Positions 1 to 6,279 of a stretch of 6,279 bases of DNA are shown piece by piece. The position numbers and the translations under genes are program-made. The notes beneath the pieces were generated by a model. The model was not told the DNA's origin. It searched no databases and worked only from the letters and a program-made list of their open reading frames with translations. The DNA comes from Alphaproteobacteria bacterium (GTDB lineage Bacteria > Pseudomonadota > Alphaproteobacteria > Puniceispirillales > Puniceispirillaceae), in the NCBI GenBank assembly GCA_011526395.1, contig WTHW01000068.1:1-6279 (forward strand). The letters run 5' to 3'. The first letter of the stretch is position 1. Every line of letters starts with the position of its first letter.

Positions 1-692
1 GCATCAAACCCGCCCTGCCCCGTAATGGAAAAGACCAAAATGGGGATATTATTTTCGCGTGCCAATGATATGGCAGAGGCATCCATCACACGCAAATCGC
101 GTGATAACACTTCCATATAGTTGAGTGTATCATATCGTTTTGCATCTTTATTTTTTTCTAGATCTGAATCATAGACACCATCAACGCGCGTGCCCTTGAG
201 CAGTGCGTCACAATTCATTTCTGAGGCGCGCAAAGCGGCGGCTGTGTCTGTGGTGAAGAAGGGGTTGCCCGTCCCTGCGGCAAAGATGACAACGCGCCCT
301 TTTTCCATATGGCGCATGGCACGTCTGCGGATATAAGGCTCGCAGACAGCGCTGATAGGGAGCGCAGACATTACACGAACCGGCACTTCGATTTTTTCAA
401 GAGCGTTTTGCATAGCAAGAGCGTTCATCACTGTGGCAAGCATGCCCATATAATCGCCAGTGGCCCGTTCCATACCGGCCGCCGCGCCAGACACACCGCG
501 GAAGATGTTACCGCCACCAATGACCAAACAAACCTCAATACCTTGTGCAATCACATCAGCGATTTCACCAGCCACGCGATTGACCATTTCAGTATCAATG
601 CCATAGGACTGGGAGCCCATAAGTGACTCACCTGAAATTTTTAGTAAAACCCGCTTATAATGATAGGTATCGCTGTTAGATGAAGATGCCAT
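1..692 (-). CDS. pyrH: UMP kinase (uridylate kinase), 3' end beyond window
   Basis: PyrH phosphorylates UMP to UDP with ATP in the cytoplasm, the step that feeds UTP and CTP synthesis. Bacterial PyrH is a hexameric amino-acid-kinase-fold enzyme, typically activated by GTP and inhibited by UTP. I translated 230 codons by hand. Visible motifs are LLKISGE (16-22, Lys18), GGGNIFRG (59-66, Arg65), ATGDYMGM (77-84, Asp80), GTGNPFFTTDTAA (140-152), TRVDGVYDSD (168-177) and MDASAISLAR (203-212). Lys18, Arg65, Asp80 and Asp204 line up with E. coli Lys15, Arg62, Asp77 and Asp201 at a constant offset of three. The frame is open to the window edge, and about 12-15 residues should be missing compared with the usual 240 or so. 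The start ATG (690-692) has an AAGGGA ribosome site at 705-710, a rather long 12 nt upstream. A terminator separates it from tsf, so it needs its own promoter. The best candidate I found (TATCAT at 742-747, weak -35 at 765-770) is poor. Near the end, GQGGF stands where PyrH usually has PGAF or PGAL. Confidence 0.96.
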   Translation of the reverse strand, partial: MASSSNSDTYHYKRVLLKISGESLMGSQSYGIDTEMVNRVAGEIADVIAQGIEVCLVIGGGNIFRGVSGAAAGMERATGDYMGMLATVMNALAMQNALEKIEVPVRVMSALPISAVCEPYIRRRAMRHMEKGRVVIFAAGTGNPFFTTDTAAALRASEMNCDALLKGTRVDGVYDSDLEKNKDAKRYDTLNYMEVLSRDLRVMDASAISLARENNIPILVFSITGQGGFD

Positions 693-782
693 GATGATGT
701 TGTGTCCCTTCAATCTGCGGTTAGTACGCGAAATCTTGCCTATGATAGCTGTTTGCGGCGCATATTACCATAGTTATAGGCC

Positions 783-819
783 AAAAAAAACCAGCCATAT
801 TACGGGTGAATATGGCTGG
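783..819 (-). terminator. Rho-independent terminator downstream of tsf
   Basis: On the minus strand an 11-bp perfect stem (CCAGCCATATT pairing with AATATGGCTGG, 809-819 and 791-801) with a 7-nt loop is followed at once by eight T residues (783-790). It begins 27 bases after the tsf stop codon and lies entirely before the pyrH start at 692. This is a classical intrinsic terminator, and it marks the end of the rpsB-tsf transcript. The plus strand has no matching T run after the stem, so it should act in one direction only. Confidence 0.93.
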
Positions 820-846
820 CTGTTATTAATGTAAGTGATTGCGTGA

Positions 847-1767
847 TTAGTTGCCTAGTGTGGCAGCAACTTCAGCAGCAAAATCAGCTTCTTCTTTTTC
901 GATACCTGCACCAAGATTGAACTGTGCAAAGGCTGTCATTGCGATGTCTGAGCCAGCATCTTTACCAGCTTTTGCGACAACGTCACCTACTTTGCTTTCG
1001 CCGTCAATAACGAAAGTTTGCTCTAGCAATACAACTTCTTGGTAGTATTTACGCATACGGCCTTCGACCATCTTTTCAGCGATTTCCTGTGGCTTGCCAG
1101 ATGCTTTGGCTTGTTCAATCAGGACATCACGTTCGCGTGCGACTAGGTCTGCATCTAGGTCATCAACTGACAAGCTGGCAGGTGATGTTGCGGCGATGTG
1201 CATGGCAAGCTGTTTGCCAAGTGCGTTTAGATCATCTGCAGAGGCACCTGATTGTAGGCCAACAAGAACACCGATACGGCCAAGACCATCAGCAACAGCG
1301 TTATGCATGTAAGGGACAATCGCGCCTTCTGATACTGATACTTTTGTCATACGACGTAGTGTCATATTCTCGCCAATTGTGGCAATTTTGTTTGTTAGCT
1401 CTTCAGCCACTGTGCGGCCTGTTTCTGGGTAATCCATTGCGTTTAGCGCATCTAGATCATCAGCAGATAAAGCTAGCTTTGCCAATGTTGACGCAAATGA
1501 TTGGAATTCATCGTTGCGAGATACGAAATCTGTTTCTGAGTTCAATTCGATCATGGCACCATTTGCACCATCAACGTGAACAGCCACTAGACCTTCAGCG
1601 GCAACACGGCCTGACTTCTTGGCAGCGGCGGCTAGGCCTTTTGTGCGCAGCCAATCAATCGCGGCATCCATATCGCCATTTGTTTCGCCAAGCGCTTTTT
1701 TACAATCCATCATGCCTGCGCCTGATTTTTCACGCAATTCTTTAACAAGTGCTGCTGTAACGCTCAT
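847..1767 (-). CDS. tsf: Translation elongation factor Ts (EF-Ts)
   Basis: EF-Ts is the cytoplasmic nucleotide-exchange factor that releases GDP from EF-Tu so that it can reload with GTP. From the chosen start the protein has 306 residues, typical of alphaproteobacteria and longer than the 283 of E. coli. The N-terminal UBA-like EF-Tu-binding domain reads VKELREKSGAGMMDCKKAL (8-26). The TDFV signature, whose Asp and Phe insert near the EF-Tu Mg/GDP site, is at 79-82. IGENMTLRRM (131-140), MHIAATSP (189-196) and SGKPQEIAEKMVEGRMRKYY (223-242) are also family hallmarks. The C-terminal GIEKEEADFAAEV closes the protein as in E. coli. A longer reading from an ATG at 1771-1773 adds Met-Thr, but the AGGA at 1776-1779 is only 2 nt from that ATG and 8 nt from the one at 1765-1767, so I prefer the shorter form. 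It lies 135 bases behind rpsB and is probably cotranscribed with it. A strong terminator follows. Confidence 0.98.
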   Translation of the reverse strand: MSVTAALVKELREKSGAGMMDCKKALGETNGDMDAAIDWLRTKGLAAAAKKSGRVAAEGLVAVHVDGANGAMIELNSETDFVSRNDEFQSFASTLAKLALSADDLDALNAMDYPETGRTVAEELTNKIATIGENMTLRRMTKVSVSEGAIVPYMHNAVADGLGRIGVLVGLQSGASADDLNALGKQLAMHIAATSPASLSVDDLDADLVARERDVLIEQAKASGKPQEIAEKMVEGRMRKYYQEVVLLEQTFVIDGESKVGDVVAKAGKDAGSDIAMTAFAQFNLGAGIEKEEADFAAEVAATLGN

Positions 1768-1775
1768 TGTCATCT

Positions 1776-1780
1776 TCCTT
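1776..1780 (-). promoter_or_regulatory. tsf ribosome-binding site
   Basis: AAGGA on the minus strand. Its last base is 8 nt from the ATG at 1767 but only 2 nt from the ATG at 1773. This spacing is why the start at 1767 was chosen. The resulting N-terminus, MSVTAALVKELR, also aligns without extension to E. coli MAEITASLVKELR. Confidence 0.75.
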
Positions 1781-1837
1781 TTAAATTGTTTGTCATAGGC
1801 GCCATTGATAAAGCGCCCTTTAGTCTACCTGTTTCAA

Positions 1838-1895
1838 ATGAAGCCATAAGTTCAGATTATGGCTTCATCCTTTTCAAGGTGTCCGCTGTATGCGG
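1838..1895 (-). other. rpsB-tsf intergenic hairpin cluster (possible attenuator or processing site)
   Basis: In the rpsB-tsf gap the minus strand can form three hairpins in a row. The first has CCGC and GCGG arms (1883-1895, 4 bp, 5-nt loop), the second CCTT and AAGG arms (1869-1879, 4 bp, 3-nt loop). The third is a perfect 12-bp stem, ATGAAGCCATAA with TTATGGCTTCAT (1838-1849 and 1857-1868), with a 7-nt loop. The last two abut directly and could stack. The long stem is followed by only three T residues, so it is not a convincing intrinsic terminator. It could attenuate transcription into tsf, protect the rpsB 3' end, or guide RNase processing. The structures are seen in the sequence; the role is inferred. 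Confidence 0.55.
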
Positions 1896-1902
1896 GCAGT
1901 GA

Positions 1903-2715
1903 TTATTCAGCTGATGCTTCTTCTGCCGGTGCTTCTGCCACAGCTTCTTCTGCTGGTGCTTCTGCTACAGCTTGTTCTGCTGGTGCTTCGTCTGCTTCGC
2001 CAGCATCACCGCCTGATGCGATGAATTCTTGCTGAAGACCGCTCATGATAGCGTTTTGGGCTAGCTCGCAATAAAGCGCAATCGCACGCATCGCATCATC
2101 ATTGCCAGGCACTGGGTAATCAACACCTTCTGGATTTGCGTTAGAATCGATAACAGCAATCACAGGAATGCCAAGACGGTTTGCTTCTTGAACCGCAATC
2201 GCTTCTTTGTTCGTGTCTAGGATAAATAGCATGTCTGGAAGACCGCCCATATCCTTAATACCACCAAGAGTTAGCTCAAGCTTGTCACGCTCTCTTGTTA
2301 GCTGAAGCGCTTCTTTCTTTGTGACCTGATGAATTTCATCGCTGTCTAGCATGGCTTCTAGCTCGCGCAGGCGGCGGATAGAACGTGATACTGTTGACCA
2401 GTTTGTCAACATACCACCCAACCAACGGTGGTTAACGTAATACTGACCTGATGCTTTTGCTGTTTCAGCAATTTGCTCTGATGCGGCACGCTTTGTGCCA
2501 ACGAACAAGATACGGCCACCTTTGGCAGTTGTTTGCTGAAGCGCCTCAAGTGCGCGACCTAGCATTGGTACTGTTTGTTGCAAGTCAAGGATGTGAACGC
2601 CATTACGCTCGCCGAAAATGAACGGCTTCATGCGTGGGTTCCAACGACGTGTGCTATGTCCGAAATGAACGCCTGCTTCTAGCAATTGGCGCATTGAAAA
2701 GGCTGGTGCTGCCAT
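1903..2715 (-). CDS. rpsB: 30S ribosomal protein S2
   Basis: S2 sits on the solvent side of the 30S subunit at the head-body junction, joins late in assembly, and is needed for S1 to bind. The protein has 270 residues against 241 in E. coli. Signature blocks are MRQLLEAGVHFGHSTRRWNP (8-27), FGERNGVHILDLQQT (34-48), WLGGMLTNWSTVSRSIRRL (98-116), GGIKDMGGLPDMLFILDTNK (151-170) and YPVPGNDDAMRAIALYC. The extra length is an acidic Ala/Glu/Pro tail after about residue 235, made of 9-residue repeats. The ATG at 2713-2715 has a GGAG ribosome site at 2724-2727, 8 nt upstream, and the N-terminus MAAPAFSMRQLLEAGVHFGH is standard for the group. It heads an rpsB-tsf operon, preceded by a structured leader that may mediate feedback by S2, as is known for E. 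coli rpsB. Confidence 0.98.
   Translation of the reverse strand: MAAPAFSMRQLLEAGVHFGHSTRRWNPRMKPFIFGERNGVHILDLQQTVPMLGRALEALQQTTAKGGRILFVGTKRAASEQIAETAKASGQYYVNHRWLGGMLTNWSTVSRSIRRLRELEAMLDSDEIHQVTKKEALQLTRERDKLELTLGGIKDMGGLPDMLFILDTNKEAIAVQEANRLGIPVIAVIDSNANPEGVDYPVPGNDDAMRAIALYCELAQNAIMSGLQQEFIASGGDAGEADEAPAEQAVAEAPAEEAVAEAPAEEASAE
1918..1998 (-). repeat. Three 27-bp tandem repeats encoding the S2 C-terminal tail
   Basis: Three in-frame units of 27 bases lie at 1918-1944, 1945-1971 and 1972-1998. The first two differ at only two positions, both silent third-codon positions, and encode the same nonapeptide AVAEAPAEE. The third is more diverged and encodes EADEAPAEQ. The tail is acidic and probably disordered. 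Near identity at the DNA level suggests recent duplication by slippage, so the copy number may vary between strains. Confidence 0.85.
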
Positions 2716-2731
2716 AATAAAATCTCCGTTA

Positions 2732-2829
2732 TCCGGTTAAACCTCCATGAGGGAAGTAAAAAGCAACCAATTTGCTCTCACCGGAAGGCCATAATCTGAT
2801 TTATCTGCCAGAAAACTGCCACCCTCATG
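2732..2829 (-). ncRNA. Candidate structured rpsB leader (possible pseudoknot, S2 autoregulation)
   Basis: Reading the transcript 5' to 3', four segments appear in the order A-B-A'-B'. A is CATGAGGG (2829-2822), B is TCCGGT (2785-2780), A' is CCCTCATG (2753-2746) and B' is ACCGGA (2737-2732). A pairs perfectly with A' over 8 bp and B with B' over 6 bp, giving an interleaved, pseudoknot-type topology that ends 4 nt before the GGAG ribosome site. Between B and A' a small hairpin is possible (GAGAGCAA with TTGCTTTT, 2772-2779 and 2759-2766, including two G-U pairs). A' can also fold on itself as CCTC-ATG-GAGG (2742-2752), which would compete with A-A'. Feedback by S2 through its leader is established for E. 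coli rpsB. That this leader does the same is an inference. Confidence 0.45.
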
Positions 2830-2846
2830 TGTGAATTGTGGATGTT

Positions 2847-2873
2847 GTTATAGGAATGCTTGGGCGATATCAA
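2847..2873 (-). promoter_or_regulatory. Candidate rpsB promoter
   Basis: On the minus strand TTGATA (2868-2873) and TATAAC (2847-2852) each match the sigma-70-type consensus at five of six positions. The spacer is 15 bp, shorter than the ideal 17. The predicted start of transcription near 2840 would give a leader of about 125 nt, just long enough to include every segment of the proposed rpsB leader structure. It lies 22 bases or more past the dnaE stop codon. There is no good terminator between dnaE and rpsB, so some readthrough from dnaE is possible. Confidence 0.35.
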
Positions 2874-2894
2874 GCAAAAACAGCAAAAAAGGCG

Positions 2895-5800
2895 CTATAT
2901 TTCAGCAATTTTTTCAATGCCAGACACTGATTGGAGGGCAAGACGGGTATCGCCTGATAATTTGAATTTTGAATTCAGCGTGATCTCGACCAATTCATCA
3001 TCAGAGCGCACCATCAATTTCACAGGCGCTTTGCCACCCCCATCTGCACGCAAGATATCTTTGATATGAGGCAGAGCATGTTCATTTGATAGGAAAATAG
3101 CGATGCCAGCATGGTTTGCGGCAATCGCATCATCAAGACGTTCAGCGCGCACTGCCAATAAGCGCACCTGCCCATTTTCAATTCTGGCATCGGCATGAGC
3201 AAGAAGCGCTGTATCTGGCGTTAAGATCTCGCGATTTGCACTTAAGAAATCGCTGAAAGCTGTCATTTCAAACACGCCAGCTTTATCTGTGAGTTGCAAG
3301 AAGGCGAATTTGTTACCTTTAGCAGACACACGCTCTTGAATAGAGGTGAGCTGTCCTGCGATTTTAATGCGGTGCCCGCCTTTTTGCGCAATTACATCCT
3401 CCAATGAGGCTGATGAGACTACTTTTAGGCGTTCAAGCTGGCGTGAATAGGTATCAAGCGGATGCGCTGAGAGATACAGGCCAAGAGCGTCAAATTCATT
3501 TTGCAACCTGTCATTGGTACTCCAATCTTGGACAGGGGTGAGCTTGATTTGGTCAAGATCTTCTTGCTCTCCTGCGCCAAATAGGCTGACCTGACTTGAT
3601 TCAGCTTCGCGCCGATAGAAGCTTGATTGCGCAATGATTTGATCAACATTTTCAATAAGTTGTCGCCTGTTGTTATGAAGGCAGTCGAAGGCGCCTGCTT
3701 TGATCAAATTCTCAAGCTGGCGTTTATTGCCGCCATCTTTGGGAAGCCGGCGGATGAAGTCATCTAGGGATGTGAAAGCGCCATTGTCTCGCCGCTCTTG
3801 ACAAATAGAGGCCATTGCTTCTGCGCCCACATTTTTAACAGCGCCAAGTGCATAGCGAATGGATAGCCCCTCACCTTGTCCTTCAACAGAAAAAGATGGC
3901 TCTGAGCGATTGATATCAACGCCATGAATGGTGACTTTTTTATGCAAACAATCTTGGCGAAAAATGCCGAGCTTGTCTGTGTTATGAGAATCTAGCGCCA
4001 TTGAGGCGGCAAAGAATTCTACTGGATAATTCGCCTTTAGCCATGCTGTCTGATATGTCACAAGCGCATAGGCGGCGGCGTGTGATTTGTTAAAGCCATA
4101 TCCAGCAAAGGCGGCAATCTGGTCGAAGATATCACCTGCTAGTTGAGGTGAGATATCGTTCGATTCATGCGCGCCTGTCGTGAATTTCTGGCGCTGGGCA
4201 TCCATTTCCTCTTTGATTTTCTTACCCATCGCGCGGCGCAAAATATCCGCACCACCAAGCGTGTAGCCAGCTAGATCACGTGCGGCTTGCTGTACCTGTT
4301 CTTGGTAGATCATAATGCCATAGGTTTCAGATAGAATAGGCTCTAGCTTTGGATGCATGTAAGCGACATCTTCTTTGCCATGCTTTCGTGCAATATAGGT
4401 CGGGATATTTTCCATTGGACCGGGTCGATAAAGCGCCACAACCGCAATGATATCTTCAAATCTATCAGGCTTTAGGCCGCGCAACACATCGCGCATACCA
4501 CTTGATTCCAACTGGAAGACGCCGACGGTATCGCCCTCTGTCAGCATTTGAAAGGTTTTGGCATCATCGAGCGGGATATCATCAATATTAACCGAAATGC
4601 CGCGCTTTTCCATCATTTGAAGCGTGCGCTGAATGACGGTGAGTGTCTTTAGGCCAAGAAAGTCAAACTTCACCAAGCCAGCCATTTCAACATATTTCAT
4701 GTTAAATTGCGTTGCTGGCATCTCTGAGCGCGGGTCACGATAGATCGGCACGAGTTCTGGCAAAGGTCTGTCTGAAATAACCAATCCAGCCGCATGTGTT
4801 GAGGCATGGCGATAGAGACCTTCAAGCTTCATCGCTGTGTCAATCAGGGTGCGCACTTGTTCATCATTGCGCTTTAATTCACGCAATTCTGGCTCGCCTT
4901 CAAGGGCTTGTGCGATTGTGACAGGGTTTGCAGGGTTGCTTGGTATCAGCTTGGCGATGCGGTCAACCTGTCCATAGGGCATCTCAAGCACGCGGCCAAC
5001 ATCACGCAATGCGGCTCTTGCTTGCAGGGATCCAAAGGTGATGATTTGCGCAACGCGGTCTGTGCCATATTTATCTTGCACATATAATTTGACTTCCTCG
5101 CGCCTATCCTGACAGAAATCAATATCAAAATCAGGCATAGAGACACGCTCTGGGTTCAAAAACCGCTCAAATAACAGTCCCCAACGAAGCGGGTCAAGAT
5201 TGGTGATATCAAGCGCATAGGCGACAAGAGAGCCAGCACCTGAGCCACGACCAGGACCGACGGGAATATCCTTTTCCTTTGCCCATTTGATGAAGTCAGC
5301 CACGATCAAAAAATAGCCCGGAAATCCCATTTCATTGATGATTGATAACTCAAAGGCAAGCCTGTCGTGATAATCTTGTTCCCACTCTTGTGGTAATGAT
5401 TTGCCATAATCAGATTGCTGGATATCAATCAGGCGCTCTGCTAGCCCCATTTTTGCCTGATGAGCTAGCTCATCTTCTGTACTGCGCCCCTCTTCTGAGA
5501 GGAAGGCTGGCAGGATGGGATCTCGCGTTTGCACCATAAAGGCACAGCGTTTGGCGATTGTGAGCGTGTTTTGGATAGCCTCTGGGATATCCGCAAAGAG
5601 TTCTGTCATCTCAGCGGCTGTCTTGAAACGATATTCAGCGTTATGAACAGGCCTTTCAAGCTGTGAGATACGAAGGCTTGAGGCAATGCAGGTCAATACA
5701 TTTTGCGGTATTTGCATGGCGGCATCTTCGAAATGATTATCATTTGTTGCCACCAAAGGAAGGCCTGTCTCGTCGGCGAGCTTTAGCAAGGCTGGTTCTG

Positions 5801-6279
5801 CAACACTCTCTTCGACATGGCCGTGACGTTGTAATTCGATATATATTCTGTCTTTCATGAAGGCAGATAAGCTATCGAGACGCTCTTGTGCTAGTTTAAG
5901 CTGGTTCTGGGCGCAGGCATTGCCGATAAAGCCAGATATCGCGCCGCCTGTGAGCAGGATGAGACCCTCATGACGCTTGGCAAGCTGGTCTGTGGGGATG
6001 CTTGCATCATCACCGCCTTCTGCTGCCATAAGTGCATCAGATATGAGGTATGATAAGTTAATATAGCCTGTTTCATTTTGGGCGAGTAACACAACCTCAC
6101 CTGACCCGTGCGTATCACGCAAGGTGACGACAGCGCCGATAAGAGGTTGCACGCCCTTTTCGATGACTTTTTTCGAGAATTCCAAAGCCCCAAACATATT
6201 AAAGCTATCTGTGATAGCGAGCGCGGCTTGGCTGTCATTTGTGGCAAGGTCGCATAATGTGCCAATGCGAAGTGTGCTT
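2895..6279 (-). CDS. dnaE: DNA polymerase III subunit alpha, 5' end beyond window
   Basis: The replicative polymerase subunit. The open frame continues to the window edge (first full codon 6276-6278), giving 1127 residues. About 25 N-terminal residues are missing from an expected 1150 or so. Numbering from that codon, the PHP domain covers roughly 1-235. GRGSGAGSLVAYAL lies at 343-356. The catalytic aspartates are D383 and D385 in PDFDIDF (codons near 5124-5132) and D539 in KFDFLGL (4662-4664), equivalent to E. coli D401, D403 and D555. The fingers include KSHAAAYALVTYQTAWLKA (731-749). A helix-hairpin-helix follows around LGAVKNVG, then QVSLF at 896-900 (3579-3593), a good beta-clamp-binding motif, and an OB fold from about 970 to 1040. 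An internal ATG at 6195-6197 is not the start, because family-type sequence (ALAITDSFN) continues upstream of it. The PHP site lacks some metal ligands, so proofreading probably relies on a separate DnaQ subunit. The order dnaE then rpsB suggests neighbourhood rather than one operon. Confidence 0.98.
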   Translation of the reverse strand, partial: STLRIGTLCDLATNDSQAALAITDSFNMFGALEFSKKVIEKGVQPLIGAVVTLRDTHGSGEVVLLAQNETGYINLSYLISDALMAAEGGDDASIPTDQLAKRHEGLILLTGGAISGFIGNACAQNQLKLAQERLDSLSAFMKDRIYIELQRHGHVEESVAEPALLKLADETGLPLVATNDNHFEDAAMQIPQNVLTCIASSLRISQLERPVHNAEYRFKTAAEMTELFADIPEAIQNTLTIAKRCAFMVQTRDPILPAFLSEEGRSTEDELAHQAKMGLAERLIDIQQSDYGKSLPQEWEQDYHDRLAFELSIINEMGFPGYFLIVADFIKWAKEKDIPVGPGRGSGAGSLVAYALDITNLDPLRWGLLFERFLNPERVSMPDFDIDFCQDRREEVKLYVQDKYGTDRVAQIITFGSLQARAALRDVGRVLEMPYGQVDRIAKLIPSNPANPVTIAQALEGEPELRELKRNDEQVRTLIDTAMKLEGLYRHASTHAAGLVISDRPLPELVPIYRDPRSEMPATQFNMKYVEMAGLVKFDFLGLKTLTVIQRTLQMMEKRGISVNIDDIPLDDAKTFQMLTEGDTVGVFQLESSGMRDVLRGLKPDRFEDIIAVVALYRPGPMENIPTYIARKHGKEDVAYMHPKLEPILSETYGIMIYQEQVQQAARDLAGYTLGGADILRRAMGKKIKEEMDAQRQKFTTGAHESNDISPQLAGDIFDQIAAFAGYGFNKSHAAAYALVTYQTAWLKANYPVEFFAASMALDSHNTDKLGIFRQDCLHKKVTIHGVDINRSEPSFSVEGQGEGLSIRYALGAVKNVGAEAMASICQERRDNGAFTSLDDFIRRLPKDGGNKRQLENLIKAGAFDCLHNNRRQLIENVDQIIAQSSFYRREAESSQVSLFGAGEQEDLDQIKLTPVQDWSTNDRLQNEFDALGLYLSAHPLDTYSRQLERLKVVSSASLEDVIAQKGGHRIKIAGQLTSIQERVSAKGNKFAFLQLTDKAGVFEMTAFSDFLSANREILTPDTALLAHADARIENGQVRLLAVRAERLDDAIAANHAGIAIFLSNEHALPHIKDILRADGGGKAPVKLMVRSDDELVEITLNSKFKLSGDTRLALQSVSGIEKIAEI

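Noticed and set aside
309..626. 105-codon open frame on the plus strand opposite pyrH
   Set aside because: It is antisense to clearly conserved UMP kinase motifs and has no plausible product.
1089..1745. Long open frame (218 codons) on the plus strand opposite tsf
   Set aside because: It is fully antisense to the highly conserved tsf, its protein is rich in Leu, Gln, His and Arg with no recognisable domain, and it is best explained as a shadow of codon bias.
1798..1817. GGCGC/GCGCC short hairpin just upstream of the tsf ribosome site
   Set aside because: It has only 5 bp with a 10-nt loop, and one arm is the self-complementary GGCGCC. This is too weak to call a regulatory element.
2780..2828. 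A 16-codon ORF on the minus strand within the rpsB leader, starting at the ATG inside the CATGAGGG arm
   Set aside because: It has no ribosome-binding site upstream, and its composition shows no leader-peptide logic such as regulatory codon runs. The ATG is better explained as part of the complementary arm.
2881..2894. T-rich run on the minus strand directly after the dnaE stop, as a dnaE terminator
   Set aside because: No stable GC-containing stem precedes the T run. Only a 3-bp GCT/AGC pairing is possible, so it is not a supported terminator.
5891..6265. 124-codon minus-strand frame overlapping the start of dnaE
   Set aside because: It lies in another frame of the conserved PHP-encoding region, has no family resemblance, and is a shadow of dnaE.

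Overview
The window is a stretch of bacterial core chromosome. All four genes lie on the minus strand, and read in the direction of transcription (right to left) the order is dnaE (5' end cut off by the window) - rpsB - tsf - pyrH (3' end cut off). The residue patterns of DnaE (ITDSFNMFGALEF), ribosomal protein S2, EF-Ts (about 306 aa) and UMP kinase, plus an rpsB-tsf-pyrH cluster downstream of dnaE, point to an alphaproteobacterium. Base composition is moderate, in the mid-to-high 40s % G+C by eye, so this is not a very GC-rich rhizobial or Caulobacter-type genome. A marine lineage such as SAR116 would fit, but that is a guess. I see no mobile element, CRISPR array, tRNA, rRNA or phage gene.

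Layout: 2895-6279 encodes nearly all of the DNA polymerase III alpha subunit, with about 25 N-terminal residues missing. 2716-2894 is a 179-base gap. It holds a candidate promoter and an rpsB leader with two interleaved complementary segments, a possible pseudoknot that would be suited to S2 autoregulation. 1903-2715 is rpsB, with an Ala/Glu-rich repetitive C-terminal tail. 1768-1902 holds three consecutive hairpins without a good U-tract. 847-1767 is tsf. 783-819 is a textbook Rho-independent terminator behind tsf. 1-692 is pyrH, lacking roughly its last 12-15 codons.

Functionally, S2 and EF-Ts serve translation, PyrH makes UDP for RNA, DNA and envelope precursors, and DnaE replicates the chromosome. 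The terminator implies that rpsB-tsf is one transcription unit and that pyrH (probably with frr beyond the window) is largely separate. All genes look intact and conserved. No new biological system is evident. The part most worth study is the RNA structure around rpsB.
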